64,000 nucleotides of DNA from Apostichopus japonicus (taxonomy: Eukaryota > Echinodermata > Holothuroidea > Aspidochirotida > Stichopodidae). A model generated the notes under the pieces. It saw only the letters and a program-made list of their open reading frames with translations, was not told the DNA's origin and made no database searches. Positions 12,696 through 26,091 of the stretch are shown piece after piece. Position numbers and translations under genes: made by a program. The stretch spans positions 34,698,611 to 34,762,610 of the forward strand of contig NC_092576.1 in the NCBI RefSeq assembly GCF_037975245.1, in the 5' to 3' direction. The stretch's first letter is position 1; each line of letters begins with the position of its first letter.

Positions 12696-13600
12696 CTGTT
12701 GAAAAAGCATATATAAAGTCATTAACTACATTGCCTTGATACAGCTGGTTAATGGAAAATAGAATCACCTTTTTTTATTATAATATGATATTCATCTGCA
12801 ATATAGAATGAATAGGTTATATTGTCCACAATATCCAAACATGTGAACAATGAAGAAGGTACAGTAAGAAATGTGGAGTTACTATGCCAGATTTGAAAGC
12901 ACTAGAAAATCTATAATATTTAGGAAAATGTACAGGTTCTACATTCTACACAGTCCAAACATGTGTGTACTTTAGCAACAGTTGCAGTGGGCATTTTTGA
13001 GACAAAAACATAAGATTAATTGTGCTTTAAGCTATATCATGATCTGCAGTTCCTGGCAATAACTGAATGTAACAACGGGATTAATTTCTAAAAGTACAAA
13101 ATAGAGTGCAAAGTAAGCATTGTCCACACAGTCTGAAACTGTACTAGGGTACAATGTTAGGAGCTCAAGTAAATACTAACATGGCTTGATTGTGCTTGAA
13201 CTTAAGTTCAATTGATTCATTTGGACAAATATTGTCTGCATACACTGAAAGAGGAGTCACAGTATTTATATTTTTTCGTTCATGCCTATTTTGTTTAGGC
13301 CAGTTACAAGGTAAAATACACATTAAGCATCGTCCACACAATCTGAAACTGTACAACAGTACAATGTTAGGAGTACAAGTAACTACAAACATGGCTTGAG
13401 TGTGCTTGAACCTAAGTTCAATTAATTCACTTACAAATCTATTGTCCCCAGAGACTAAAAAAGGAGATGTTAATGTTGAAGGTTAAGGCTGATTCAGATC
13501 AGGTAACTTACACAACGACAATCGTAACTAAAGCAGTCATTAATCTTCTAATCTGTTTAATACACAATTAACTTAAAGTCATTGCCCTCAGTTAACCTAC

Positions 13601-13667
13601 CAGTGATATTAACGTCCATCTTCAGGAAAAGGAATGGTTGGAACACTTCAAGAGCCCTTTCCATTGC
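13601..13667 (-). CDS. Array exon-like module, copy 2
   Basis: Same acceptor and GTAGGT donor as copy 1. One synonymous change in a Phe codon. Confidence 0.33.
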
Positions 13668-14586
13668 CTGTTGAAAAAGCATATATAAAGTCATTAACTA
13701 CATTGCCTTGATACAGCTGGTAAATGGAAAATAGAATCACCTTTTTTTATTATAATATGATATTTAATAATTGATATTCATCTGCAATATAGAATGAATA
13801 GGTTATATTGTCCACAATATCCAAACATGTGTGCAATGAAGAAGGTACAGTAAGAAATGTGGAGTTACTATGCCAGATTTGAAAGCACTAGAAAATCTAT
13901 AATATTTAGGAAAATGTACAGGTTCTATATTCTACACAGTCCAAACATGTGTGAACTTTAGCAACAGTTGCAGTGGGTATTTTTGAGACAAAAACAAAAG
14001 ATTAATTGTGCTTTAAGCTATATCATGATCTGCAGTTCCTGGCAATAACTGAATGTAACAACTGGATTAATTTCTAAAAGTAGAAAATAGAGTGCACAGT
14101 AAGCATTGTCCACACAATCTGAAACTATATAAGAGTACAATGTTAGGAGCTCAAGTAAATACTAACATGGCTTGATTGTGCTTGAACTTAAGTTCAATTG
14201 ATTCATTTGGACAAATATTGTCTGCATACACTGAAAGAGGAGTCACAGTATTTGTATTTTTTTCGTTCATGCCTATTTTGTTTAGGCCAGTTACAAGGTA
14301 AAATACACATTAAGCATCGTCCACACAATCTGAAACTGTACAAGAGTACAATGTTAGGAGTACAAGTAACTACAAACATGGCTTGAGTGTGCTTGAGCCT
14401 AAGTTCAATTAATTCACTTACAAATCTATTGTCCCCAGAGACTAGAAAAGGAGATATTAATGTTGAAGTTTAAGGCTGATTCAGATCGGGTAACTTACAC
14501 AACGACAATCGTAACTGAAGCAGTCTTTAATCTGTTAATCTGTTTAATACACATTAACTGCAAGTCATTGCCCTCAGTTAACCTAC

Positions 14587-14653
14587 CAGTGATATAAAAG
14601 TCCATCTTCAGGAAAAGAAATGGTTGGAACACTTCAAGAGCCCTTTCCATTGC
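14587..14653 (-). CDS. Array exon-like module, copy 3
   Basis: Splice signals kept. The Val-Asn pair near the 3' end is changed to Phe-Tyr. This copy's frame also reads through the GTAGGT donor for about 30 further codons. Confidence 0.3.
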
Positions 14654-15999
14654 CTGTTGAAAAAGCATATATAAAGTCATTAACTACATTGCCTTGATAC
14701 AGCTGGTTAATAGAAAATAGAATCACATGCTTTATTATATTATAAAATTTAATAATTGATATTAATCTGCAATATAGAATGAATAGGTTATATTGTACAC
14801 AATATCCAAACCTGTGTACAATGAAGAAGGTACATTAAGAAATGTGGAATTACTATGCCAGATTTGAAAGCACTAGAAAATTTACAATATTTATGAAAAT
14901 GTACAGGTTCTATATTCTACACAATCCAAACATCGGTGCACTTTAGCAACAATTGCAGTGGGTATTGTTGAGAAAAAACTCTAAGATTAATTGTGCTTTA
15001 ACCTATACAGTATCATATTCTGCAGTTCTGGCAATAACTGAATGTAACAACTGGATTAATTTCTAAAAGTACAAAATAGAGTGCACAGTAAGCATTGTCC
15101 ACACAGTCTGAAACTGTATAAGAGTACAATGTTAGGAGCTCAAGTAAATGCTAACATGGTCTGATTGTGCTTGAACTTAAGTTCAATTGATTCATATGGA
15201 CAAATATTGTCTGCAAAGACTGAAAGAGGAGTCACAGTATTTACATTTTTTTGTTTATGCCTATTTTGTTTTTAGGCCAGTTACAAGGTAAAATACACAG
15301 TAAGCATTGTCCACACAATCTGAAACTGTACAAGAGTACAATGTTAGGAGCTCAAGTAAATGCTAATATGGTCTGATTGTGCTTGAACTTAAGTTCAATT
15401 GATTCATTTGGACAAATATTGTCTGCAAAGACTGAAAGAGGAGTCACAGTATTTAATTTTTTTTGTTTATGCCTATTTTGTTTAGGCCAGTTACAAGGTA
15501 AAGTACACATTAAGCATTGTCCACACAATCTGAAACTGTATAAGAGTACAATGTTAGGAGCTCAACTAAATGCTAACATGGTCTGATTGTGCTTGAACTT
15601 AAGTTCAATTGATTCATTTGGACAAATATTGTCTGCAAAGACTGAAAGAGGAGTCACAGTATTTAAATTTTTTTGTTCATGCCTATTTTGTTTTTAGGCC
15701 AGTTACAAGGTAAAGTACACATTAAGCATTGTCCACACAATCTGAAACTGTACAAGATTACAATGTTAGGAGTACAAGTGACTACAAACATGGCTTGAGT
15801 GTGCTTGAACCTAAGTTCAATTGATTCACTTACAAAACTATTTTCCACAAAGACTGGAAAATGAGATATTAATGTTGAAGGTTAAGGCTGATTCAGATCA
15901 GGTAACTTACACAACGACAATCGTAACTAAAGCAGTCATTAATCTTCTAATCTGCTTAATACACAATTAACTTTAAGTCATTGTCCTCAGTTAACCTAC

Positions 16000-16066
16000 C
16001 AGTGATATTAACGTCCATCTTCAGGAAAAGGAATGGTTGGAACACTTCAAGAGCCCTTTCCATTGC
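16000..16066 (-). CDS. Array exon-like module, copy 4
   Basis: Same peptide as copy 1, splice signals kept. It belongs to the first 2.39-kb duplicate. Confidence 0.33.
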
Positions 16067-16971
16067 CTGTTGAAAAAGCATATATAAAGTCATTAACTAC
16101 ATTGCCTTGATACAGCTGGTAAATGGAAAATAGAATCACCTTTTTTTATGATAATATGATATTCATCTGCAATATAGAATGAATAGGTTATATTGTCCAC
16201 AATATCCAAACATGTGAACAATGAAGAAGGTACAGTAAGAAATGTGGAGTTACTATGCCAGATTTGAAAGCACTAGAAAATCTATAATATTTAGGAAAAT
16301 GTACAGGTTCTATATTCTACACAGTCCAAACATGTGTGTACTTAATCAACAGTTGCAGTGGGCATTTTTGAGACAAAAACATAAGATTAATTGAGCTTTA
16401 ACCCATATCATGTTCTGCAGTTCCTGGCAATAACTGAATGTAACAACTGGATTAATTTCTAAAAGTACAAAATAGAGTGCACAGTAAGCATTGTCCACAC
16501 AGTCTGAAACTGTATAAGAGTACAATGTTAGGAGCTCAAGTAAATACTAACATGGCTTGATTGTGCTTGAACTTAAGTTCAATTGATTCATATGGACAAA
16601 TATTGTCTGCAAAGACTGAAAGAGGAGTCACAGTATTTAATTTTTTTTTTTTTATGCCTATTTTGTTTAGGCCAGTTACAAGGTAAAATACACATTAAGC
16701 ATCGTCCACACAATCTGAAACTGTACAAGAGTACAATGTTAGGAGTACAAGTAACTACAAACATGGCTTGAGTGTGCTTGAACCTAAGTTCAATTAATTC
16801 ACTGACAAATCTATTGTCCCCAGAGACTAGAAAAGGAGATATTAATGTTGAAGTTTAAGGCTGATTCAGATCGGGTAACTTACACAACGACAATCGTAAC
16901 TGAAGCAGTCTTTAATCTTTTAATCTGTTTAATATACATTAACTGCAAGTCATTGCCCTCAGTTAACCTAC

Positions 16972-17038
16972 CAGTGATATAAACGTCCATCTTCAGGAAA
17001 AGAAATGGTTGGAACACTTCAAGAGCCCTTTCCATTGC
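16972..17038 (-). CDS. Array exon-like module, copy 5
   Basis: Asn to Tyr change near the 3' end, splice signals kept. The frame reads on past the donor to a second GTAAGT at 16878-16883, a possible alternative donor. Confidence 0.3.
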
Positions 17039-18389
17039 CTGTTGAAAAAGCATATAGTCATTAACTACATTGCCTTGATACAGCTGGTTAATAGAAAATA
17101 GAATCACATGCTTTATTATATTTTAATATTTAATAATTGATATTAATCTGCAATATAGAATGAATAGGTTATATTGTACACAATATTCAAACATGTGTGC
17201 AATGAAGAAGGTACAGTAAGAAATGTGGAGTTACTATGCCAGATTTGAAAGCACTAGAAAATCTATAATATTTAGGAAAATGTACAGGTTCTATATTCTA
17301 CACAGTCCAAACATGTGTGTACTTTAGCAACAGTTGCAGTGGGTATTTTTGAGACAAAAACATAAGATTAATTGTGCTCTAAGCTATATCATGATCTGCA
17401 GTTCCTGGCAATAACTGAATGTAACAACTGGATTAATTTCTAAAAGTAGAAAATAGAGTGCACAGTAAGCATTGTCCACACAATCTGAAACTGTATAAGA
17501 GTACAATGTTAGGAGCTCAAGTAAATGCTAACATGGTCTGATTGTGCTTGAACTTAAGTTCAATTGATTCATTTGGACAAATATTGTCTGCAAAGACTGA
17601 AGAGGAGTCACAGTATTTAAATTTTTTTTGTTTATGCCTATTTTGTTTTTAGGCCAGTTACAAGGTGAAGTATACATTAAGCATTGTCCACACAATCTGA
17701 AACTGTATAAGAGTACAATGTTAGGAGCTCAAGTAAATGCTAATATGGTCTGATTGTGCTTGAACTTAAGTTCAATTGATTCATTTGGACAAATATTGTC
17801 TGCAAAGACTGAAAGAGGAGTCACAGTATTTAAATTTTTTTGTTTATGCCTATTTTGTTTTTAGGCCAGTTACAAGGTAAAATACACAGTAATCATTGTC
17901 CACACAATCTGAAACTGTACAAGAGTACAATGTTAGGAGCTCAAGTAAATGCTAATATGGTCTGATTGTGCTTGAACTTAAGTTCAATTGATTCATTTGG
18001 ACAAATATTGTCTGCAAAGACTGAAAGAGGAGTCACAGTATTTAAATTTTTTTCGTTCATGCCTATTTTGTTTTTAGGCCAGTTACAAGGTAAAGTACAC
18101 ATTAAGCATTGTCCACACAATCTGAAACTGTACAAGATTACAATGTTAGGAGTACAAGTGACTACAAACATGGCTTGAGTGTGCTTGAGTGTGCTTGAAC
18201 CTAAGTTCAATTGATTCACTTACAAAACTATTTTCCACAAAGACTGGAAAATGAGATATTAATGTTGAAGGTTAAGGCTGATTCAGATCAGGTAACTTAC
18301 ACAACGACAATCGTAACTAAAGCAGTCATTAATCTTCTAATCTGCTTAATACACAATTAACTTTAAGTCATTGTCCTCAGTTAACCTAC

Positions 18390-18456
18390 CAGTGATATTA
18401 ACGTCCATCTTCAGGAAAAGGAATGGTTGGAACACTTCAAGAGCCCTTTCCATTGC
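18390..18456 (-). CDS. Array exon-like module, copy 6
   Basis: Counterpart of copy 4 in the second 2.39-kb duplicate, with identical exon sequence. Confidence 0.33.
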
Positions 18457-19362
18457 CTGTTGAAAAAGCATATATAAAGTCATTAACTACATTGCCTTGA
18501 TACAGCTGGTAAATGGAAAATAGAATCACCTTTTTTTATTATAATATGATATTCATCTGCAATATAGAATGAATAGGTTATATTGTCCACAATATCCAAA
18601 CATGTGAACAATGAAGAAGGTACAGTAAGAAATGTGGAGTTACTATGCCAGATTTGAAAGCACTAGAAAATCTATAATATTTAGGAAAATGTACAGGTTC
18701 TATATTCTACACAGTCCAAACATGTGTGTACTTAATCAACAGTTGCAGTGGGCATTTTTGAGACAAAAACATAAGATTAATTGAGCTTTAACCCATATCA
18801 TGTTCTGCAGTTCCTGGCAATAACTGAATGTAACAACTGGATTAATTTCTAAAAGTACAAAATAGAGTGCACAGTAAGCATTGTCCACACAGTCTGAAAC
18901 TGTATAAGAGTACAATGTTAGGAGCTCAAGTAAATACTAACATGGCTTGATTGTGCTTGAACTTAAGTTCAATTGATTCATATGGACAAATATTGTCTGC
19001 AAAGACTGAAAGAGGAGTCACAGTATTTAATTTTTTTTTTTTTTATGCCTATTTTGTTTAGGCCAGTTACAAGGTAAAATACACATTAAGCATCGTCCAC
19101 ACAATCTGAAACTGTACAAGAGTACAATGTTAGGAGTACAAGTAACTACAAACATGGCTTGAGTGTGCTTGAACCTAAGTTCAATTAATTCACTGACAAA
19201 TCTATTGTCCCCAGAGACTAGAAAAGGAGATATTAATGTTGAAGTTTAAGGCTGATTCAGATCGGGTAACTTACACAACGACAATCGTAACTGAAGCAGT
19301 CTTTAATCTTTTAATCTGTTTAATATACATTAACTGCAAGTCATTGCCCTCAGTTAACCTAC

Positions 19363-19429
19363 CAGTGATATAAACGTCCATCTTCAGGAAAAGAAATGGT
19401 TGGAACACTTCAAGAGCCCTTTCCATTGC
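19363..19429 (-). CDS. Array exon-like module, copy 7
   Basis: Counterpart of copy 5 in the second 2.39-kb duplicate, with the same Asn to Tyr change. Confidence 0.3.
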
Positions 19430-20780
19430 CTGTTGAAAAAGCATATAGTCATTAACTACATTGCCTTGATACAGCTGGTTAATAGAAAATAGAATCACAT
19501 GCTTTATTATATTTTAATATTTAATAATTGATATTAATCTGCAATATAGAATGAATAGGTTATATTGTACACAATATTCAAACATGTGTGCAATGAAGAA
19601 GGTACAGTAAGAAATGTGGAGTTACTATGCCAGATTTGAAAGCACTAGAAAATCTATAATATTTAGGAAAATGTACAGGTTCTATATTCTACACAGTCCA
19701 AACATGTGTGTACTTTAGCAACAGTTGCAGTGGGTATTTTTGAGACAAAAACATAAGATTAATTGTGCTTTAAGCTATATCATGATCTGCAGTTCCTGGC
19801 AATAACTGAATGTAACAACTGGATTAATTTCTAAAAGTACAAAATAGAGTGCACAGTAAGCATTGTCCACACAATCTGAAACTGTATAAGAGTACAATGT
19901 TAGGAGCTCAAGTAAATGCTAACATGGTCTGATTGTGCTTGAACTTAAGTTCAATTGATTCATTTGGACAAATATTGTCTGCAAAGACTGAAGAGGAGTC
20001 ACAGTATTTAAATTTTTTTTGTTTATGCCTATTTTGTTTTTAGGCCAGTTACAAGGTGAAGTATACATTAAGCATTGTCCACACAATCTGAAACTGTATA
20101 AGAGTACAATGTTAGGAGCTCAAGTAAATGCTAATATGGTCTGATTGTGCTTGAACTTAAGTTCAATTGATTCATTTGGACAAATATTGTCTGCAAAGAC
20201 TGAAAGAGGAGTCACAGTATTTAAATTTTTTTGTTCATGCCTATTTTGTTTTTAGGCCAGTTACAAGGTAAAATACACAGTAATCATTGTCCACACAATC
20301 TGAAACTGTACAAGAGTACAATGTTAGGAGCTCAAGTAAATGCTAATATGGTCTGATTGTGCTTGAACTTAAGTTCAATTGATTCATTTGGACAAATATT
20401 GTCTGCAAAGACTGAAAGAGGAGTCACAGTATTTAAATTTTTTTCGTTCATGCCTATTTTGTTTTTAGGCCAGTTACAAGGTAATGTACACATTAAGCAT
20501 TGTCCACACAATCTGAAACTGTACAAGATTACAATGTTAGGAGTACAAGTGACTACAAACATGGCTTGAGTGTGCTTGAGTGTGCTTGAACCTAAGTTCA
20601 ATTGATTCACTTACAAAACTATTTTCCACAAAGACTGGAAAATGAGATATTAATGTTGAAGGTTAAGGCTGATTCAGATCAGGTAACTTACACAACGACA
20701 ATCGTAACTAAAGCAGTCATTAATCTTCTAATCTGCTTTATACACAATTAACTTTAAGTCATTGTCCTCAGTTAACCTAC

Positions 20781-20847
20781 CAGTGATATTAACGTCCATC
20801 TTCAGGAAAAGGAATGGTTGGAACACTTCAAGAGCCCTTTCCATTGC
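20781..20847 (-). CDS. Array exon-like module, copy 8
   Basis: Same peptide as copy 1, splice signals kept. Confidence 0.33.
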
Positions 20848-21750
20848 CTGTTGAAAAAGCATATATAAAGTCATTAACTACATTGCCTTGATACAGCTGG
20901 TAAATGGAAAATAGAATCACCTTTTTTTATTATAATATGATATTCATCTGCAATATAGAATGAATAGGTTATATTGTCCACAATATCCAAACATGTGAAC
21001 AATGAAGAAGGTACAGTAAGAAATGTGGAGTTACTATGCCAGATTTGAAAGCACTAGAAAATCTATAATATTTAGGAAAATGTACAGGTTCTATATTCTA
21101 CACAGTCCAAACATGTGTGTACTTTAGCAACAGTTGCAGTGGGCATTTTTGAGACAAAAACATAAGATTAATTGAGCTTTAACCCATATCATGTTCTGCA
21201 GTTCCTGGCAATAACTGAATGTAACAACTGGATTAATTTCTAAAAGTACAAAATAGAGTGCACAGTAAGCATTGTCCACACAGTCTGAAACTGTATAAGA
21301 GTACAATGTTAGGAGCTCAAGTAAATGCTAACATGGCTTGATTGTGCTTGAACTTAAGTTCAATTGATTCATATGGACAAATATTGTCTGCAAAGACTGA
21401 AAGAGGAGTCACAGTATTTAATTTTTTTTTTTATGCCTATTTTGTTTAGGCCAGTTACAAGGTAAAATACACATTAAGCATCGTCCACACAATCTGAAAC
21501 TGTACAAGAGTACAATGTTAGGAGTACAAGTAACTACAAACATGGCTTGAGTGTACTTGAACCTAAGTTCAATTGATTCACTTACAAAACTATTGTCCCC
21601 AGAGACTAGAAAAGGAGATATTAATGTTGAAGTTTAAGGCTGATTCATATCGGGTAACTTACACAATGACAATCGTAACTGAAGCAGTCTATAATCTTCT
21701 AATCTGTTTAATACACATTAACTTAAAGTCATTGCCCTCAGTTAACCTAC

Positions 21751-21817
21751 CAGTGATATTAATGTCCATCTTCAGGAAAAGGAATGGTTGGAACACTTCA
21801 AGAGCCCTTTCCATTGC
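21751..21817 (-). CDS. Array exon-like module, copy 9
   Basis: Conservative Val to Ile change before the Asn, splice signals kept. Confidence 0.32.
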
Positions 21818-23163
21818 CTGTTGAAAAAGCATATATAAAGTCATTAACTACATTGCCTTGATACAGCTGGTTAATGGAAAATAGAATCACCTTTTTTTGT
21901 TATAATATGATATTTAATAATTGATATTCATCTGCAATATAAAATGAATAGGTTATATTGTCCACAATATCCAAACATGTGTGCAATGAAGAAGGTACAG
22001 TAAGAAATGTGGAGTTACTATGCCAGATTTGAAAGCACTAGAAAATCTATAATATTTAGGAAAATGTACAGGTTCTATATTCTACACAGTCCAAACATGT
22101 GTGTACTTTAGCAACAGTTGCAGTGGGTATTTTTGAGACAAAAACATAAGATTAATTGTGCTTTAAGCTATATCATGATCTGCAGTTCCTGGCAATAACT
22201 GAATGTAACAACTGGATTAATTTCTAAAAGTACAAAATAGAGTGCACAGTAAGCATTGTCCACACAATCTGAAACTGTATAAGAGTACAATGTTAGGAGC
22301 TCAAGTAAATGCTAACATGGTCTGATTGTGCTTGAACTTAAGTTCAATTGATTCATTTGGACAAATATTGTCTGCAAAGACTGAAAGAGGAGTCACAGTA
22401 TTTAATTTTTTTTTGTTTATGCCTATTTTGTTTTTAGGCCAGTTACAAGGTGAAGTATACATTAAGCATTGTCCACACAATCTGAAACTGTATAAGAGTA
22501 CAATGTTAGGAGCTCAAGTAAATGCTAATATGGTCTGATTGTGCTTGAACTTAAGTTCAATTGATTCATTTGGACAAATATTGTCTGCAAAGACTGAAAG
22601 AGGAGTCACAGTATTTAATTTTTTTTGTTTATGCCTATTTTGTTTTTAGGCCAGTTACAAGGTAAAGTACACATTAAGCATTGTCCACACAATCTGAAAC
22701 TGTATAAGAGTACAATGTTAGGAGCTCAAGTTAATGCTAATATGGTCTGATTGTGCTTGAACTTAAGTTCAATTGATTCATTTGGACAAATATTGTCTGC
22801 AAAGACTGAAAGAGGAGTCACAGTATTTAATTTTTTTTGTTTATGCCTATTTTGTTTTTAGGCCAGTTACAAGGTAAAGTACACATTAAGCATTGTCCAC
22901 ACAATCTGAAACTGTACAAGAGTACAATGTTAGGAGTACAAGTGACTACAAACATGGCTTGAGTGTGCTTGAACCTAAGTTCAATTGATTCACTTACAAA
23001 ACTATTTTCCACAAAGACTGGAAAATGAGATATTAATGTTGAAGGTTAAGGCTGATACAGATCAGGTAACTTACACAACGACAATTGTAACTAAAGCAGT
23101 CATTAATCTTCTAATCTGTTTAATACACAATTAACTTCAAGTCATTGCCCTCAGTTAACCTAC

Positions 23164-23230
23164 CAGTGATATTAACGTCCATCTTCAGGAAAAGGAATGG
23201 TTGGAACACTTCAAGAGCCCTTTCCATTGC
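23164..23230 (-). CDS. Array exon-like module, copy 10
   Basis: Same peptide as copy 1, splice signals kept. Confidence 0.33.
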
Positions 23231-24148
23231 CTGTTGAAAAAGCATATATAAAGTCATTAACTACATTGCCTTGATACAGCTGGTTAATGGAAAATAGAAT
23301 CACCTTTTTTTATTATAATATGATATTTAATAATTGATATTCATCTGCAATATATAATGAATAGGTTATATTGTCCACAATATCCAAACATGTGTGCAAT
23401 GAAGAAGGTACAGTAAGAAATGTGGAGTTACTATACCAGATTTGAAAGCACTAGAAAATCTATAATATTTAGGAAAATGTACAGGTTCTATATTCTACAC
23501 AGTCCAAACATGTGTGTACTTTAGCAACAGTTGCAGTGGGTATTTTTGAGACAAAAACAAAAGATTAATTGTGCTTTAAGCTATATCATGATCTGCAGTT
23601 CCTGGCAATAACTGAATGTAACCACTGGATTAATTTCTAAAAGTAGAAAATAGAGTGCACAGTAAGCATTGTTCACACAATCTGAAACTGTATAAGAGTA
23701 CAATGTTAGGAGCTCAAGTAAATACTAACATGGCTTGATTGTGCTTGAACTTAAGTTCAATTGATTCATTTGGACAAATATTGTCTGCATACACTGAAAG
23801 AGGAGTCACAGTATTTATATTTTTTTGTTCATGCCTATTTTGTTTAGGCCAGTTACAAGGTAATATACACATTAAGCATCGTCCACACAATCTGAAACTG
23901 TACAAGAGTACAATGTTAGGAGTACAAGTAACTACAAACATGGCTTGAGTGTGCTTGAACCTAAGTTCAATTAATTCACTGACAAATCTATTGTCCCCAG
24001 AGACTAGAAAAGGAGATATTAATGTTGAAGTTTAAGGTTGATTCAGATCGGGTAACTTACACAACGACAATCGTAACTGAAGCAGTCTTTAATCTTTTAA
24101 TCTGTTTAATACACATTAACTGCAAGTCATTGCCCTCAGTTAACCTAC

Positions 24149-24215
24149 CAGTGATATAAACGTCCATCTTCAGGAAAAGAAATGGTTGGAACACTTCAAG
24201 AGCCCTTTCCATTGC
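24149..24215 (-). CDS. Array exon-like module, copy 11
   Basis: Asn to Tyr change as in copies 5 and 7, splice signals kept. Confidence 0.3.
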
Positions 24216-24918
24216 CTGTTGAAAAAGCATATAGTCATTAACTACATTGCCTTGATACAGCTGGTTAATAGAAAATAGAATCACATGCTTTATTATATTT
24301 TAATATTTAATAATTGATATTAATCTGCAATATAGAATGAATAGGTTATATTGTACACAATATTCAAACATGTGTGCAATGAAGAAGGTACAGTAAGAAA
24401 TGTGGAGTTACTATACCAGATTTGAAAGCACTAGAAAATCTATAATATTTAGGAAAATGTACAGGTTCTATATTCTACACAGTCCAAACATGTGTGTACT
24501 TTAGCAACAGTTGCAGTGGGTATTTTTGAGACAAAAACATAAGATTAATTGTGCTTTAAGCTATATCATGATCTGCAGTTCCTGGCAATAACTGAATGTA
24601 ACAACTGGATTAATTTCTAAAAGTACAAAATAGAGTGCACAGTTAGCATTGTCCACACAATCTGAAACTGTATAAGAGTACAATGTTAGGAGTACAAGTG
24701 ACTACAAACATGGCTTGAGTGTGCTTGAACTAAGTGCAATTAATTCACTTACAAAACTATTTTCCCCAGAGACTGGAAAATGAGATATTAATGTTGAAGG
24801 TTAAGGCTGATTCAGATCAGGTAACTTGCACAACGACAATCGTAACTAAAGCAGTCATTAATCTTCTAATCTGTTTAATACACAATTAACTTCAAGTCAT
24901 TGCCCTCAGTTAACCTAC

Positions 24919-24985
24919 CAGTGATATTAACGTCCATCTTCAGGAAAAGAAATGGTTGTAACACTTCAAGAGCCCTTTCCATTGC
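24919..24985 (-). CDS. Array exon-like module, copy 12
   Basis: Phe to Leu change in the middle (GTGTTACAA), splice signals kept. It lies 770 bp from copy 11, shorter than the array's usual spacing. Confidence 0.3.
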
Positions 24986-26091
24986 CTGTTGAAAAAGCAT
25001 ATAAAGTCATTAACTACATTGCCTTGATACAGCTGGTTAATGGAAAATAGAATCACCTTTTTTTATTATAAAATGATATTTAATAATTGATATTCATCTG
25101 CAATATAGAATGAATAGGTTATATTGTCCAATATCCAAACATGTGTACAATGAAGAAGGTACAGTAAGAAATGTGGAGTTACTATGCCAGATTTGAAAGC
25201 ACTAGAAAATCTATAATATTTAGGAAAATGTACAGGTTCTATATTCTACACAGTCCAAACATGTGTGTACTTTAGCAACAGTTGCAGTGGGTATTTTTGA
25301 GACAAAAACATAAGATTAATTGTGCTTTAAGCTATATCATGATCTGCAGTTCCTGGCAATAACTGAATGTAACAACTGGATTAATTTCTAAAAGTACAAA
25401 ATGAGAGTGCAAAGTAAGCATTGTCCACACAGTCTGAAACTGTATAAGAGTACAATGTTAGGAGCTCAAGAAAATACTAACATGGCTTGATTGTGCTTGA
25501 ACTTAAGTTCAATTGATTCATATGGAAAAATATTGTCTGCAAGACTGAAAGAGGAGTCACAGTATTTATATTTTTTCGTTCATGCCTATTTTGTTTAGGC
25601 AAGTTACAAGGTAAAATACACATTAAGCATTGTCCACACAATCTGAAACTGTACAAGAGTACAATGTTAGTGAGTACAAGTGACTACAAACAGGCTTGAC
25701 AGCACTTGAAAATCTATAATATTTAGGAAAATGTACAGGTTCTATATTCTACGCAATTCAAACATGTGTGTACTTTAGCAACACTTGCAGTGGGTATTTT
25801 TGAGACAAAATCCTAAGATTAATTGTGCTTTAACCTATATCAATATTCTGCAGTTCCTGGCAATAACTGAATGTAATGATTAATTTCTAAAAGTAGAAAA
25901 TAGAGTGCACAGTAAGCATTAAGCATTGTCCACACAATCTGAAACTGTACAAGAGTACAATGTTAGGAGTACAAGTCAAGAGTGCTACGAACATGGCTTG
26001 AAATAAAGTTCAATTGATTCACTCACAAAACTATTGTCCCTAGAGACTGGAAAAGGAGATATTAACAGTGTAGGATTTATACAGTCATCTG

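Larger units (their letters stand above)
15901..18290. repeat. 2.39-kb tandem duplicate, copy A
   Basis: Nearly identical to 18291-20681, which lies 2390-2391 bp further on. Visible differences are a few substitutions (such as near 16146, 17379 and 17448) and a T-run length change near 16640. It contains two exon-like modules and four short modules. The near identity means a very recent duplication, or ongoing unequal exchange or gene conversion. Confidence 0.9.
18291..20681. repeat. 2.39-kb tandem duplicate, copy B
   Basis: Near-identical partner of 15901-18290. Both contain the same extra 12-bp GAGTGTGCTTGA duplication near their right ends (18178-18200 and 20569-20590), which the neighbouring unit ending at 15900 lacks. 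A third partial copy continues from 20682 and diverges after about 21300. Confidence 0.9.
9728..26066. repeat. Higher-order tandem array of about 16 kb
   Basis: Two module types alternate. A short module of about 210-220 bp (around CTTGAACTTAAGTTCAATTG, then TGTCTGCAAAGACTGAAAG, then AGGCCAGTTACAAGGTA) occurs about 20 times. A longer module carries a 67-bp exon-like sequence twelve times. Distances between successive exon-like copies alternate between about 970 and 1415 bp, so the full period is about 2390 bp. The first unit (9728-10440) is the most diverged and lacks the exon-like part. The last units (25650-26066) are truncated. A foldback transposon interrupts the array at 10487-12540. Small open frames on both strands repeat with the array and are not treated as genes. 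Confidence 0.92.

Noticed and set aside
13165-24284. Repeated small open frames in the array, on both strands (MCLNLSSIDSFGQILSA, MFVVTCTPNIVLLYSF and similar)
   Set aside because: They are carried by the repeat, differ in ends between copies and cross the candidate splice sites. No start context or domain supports them.
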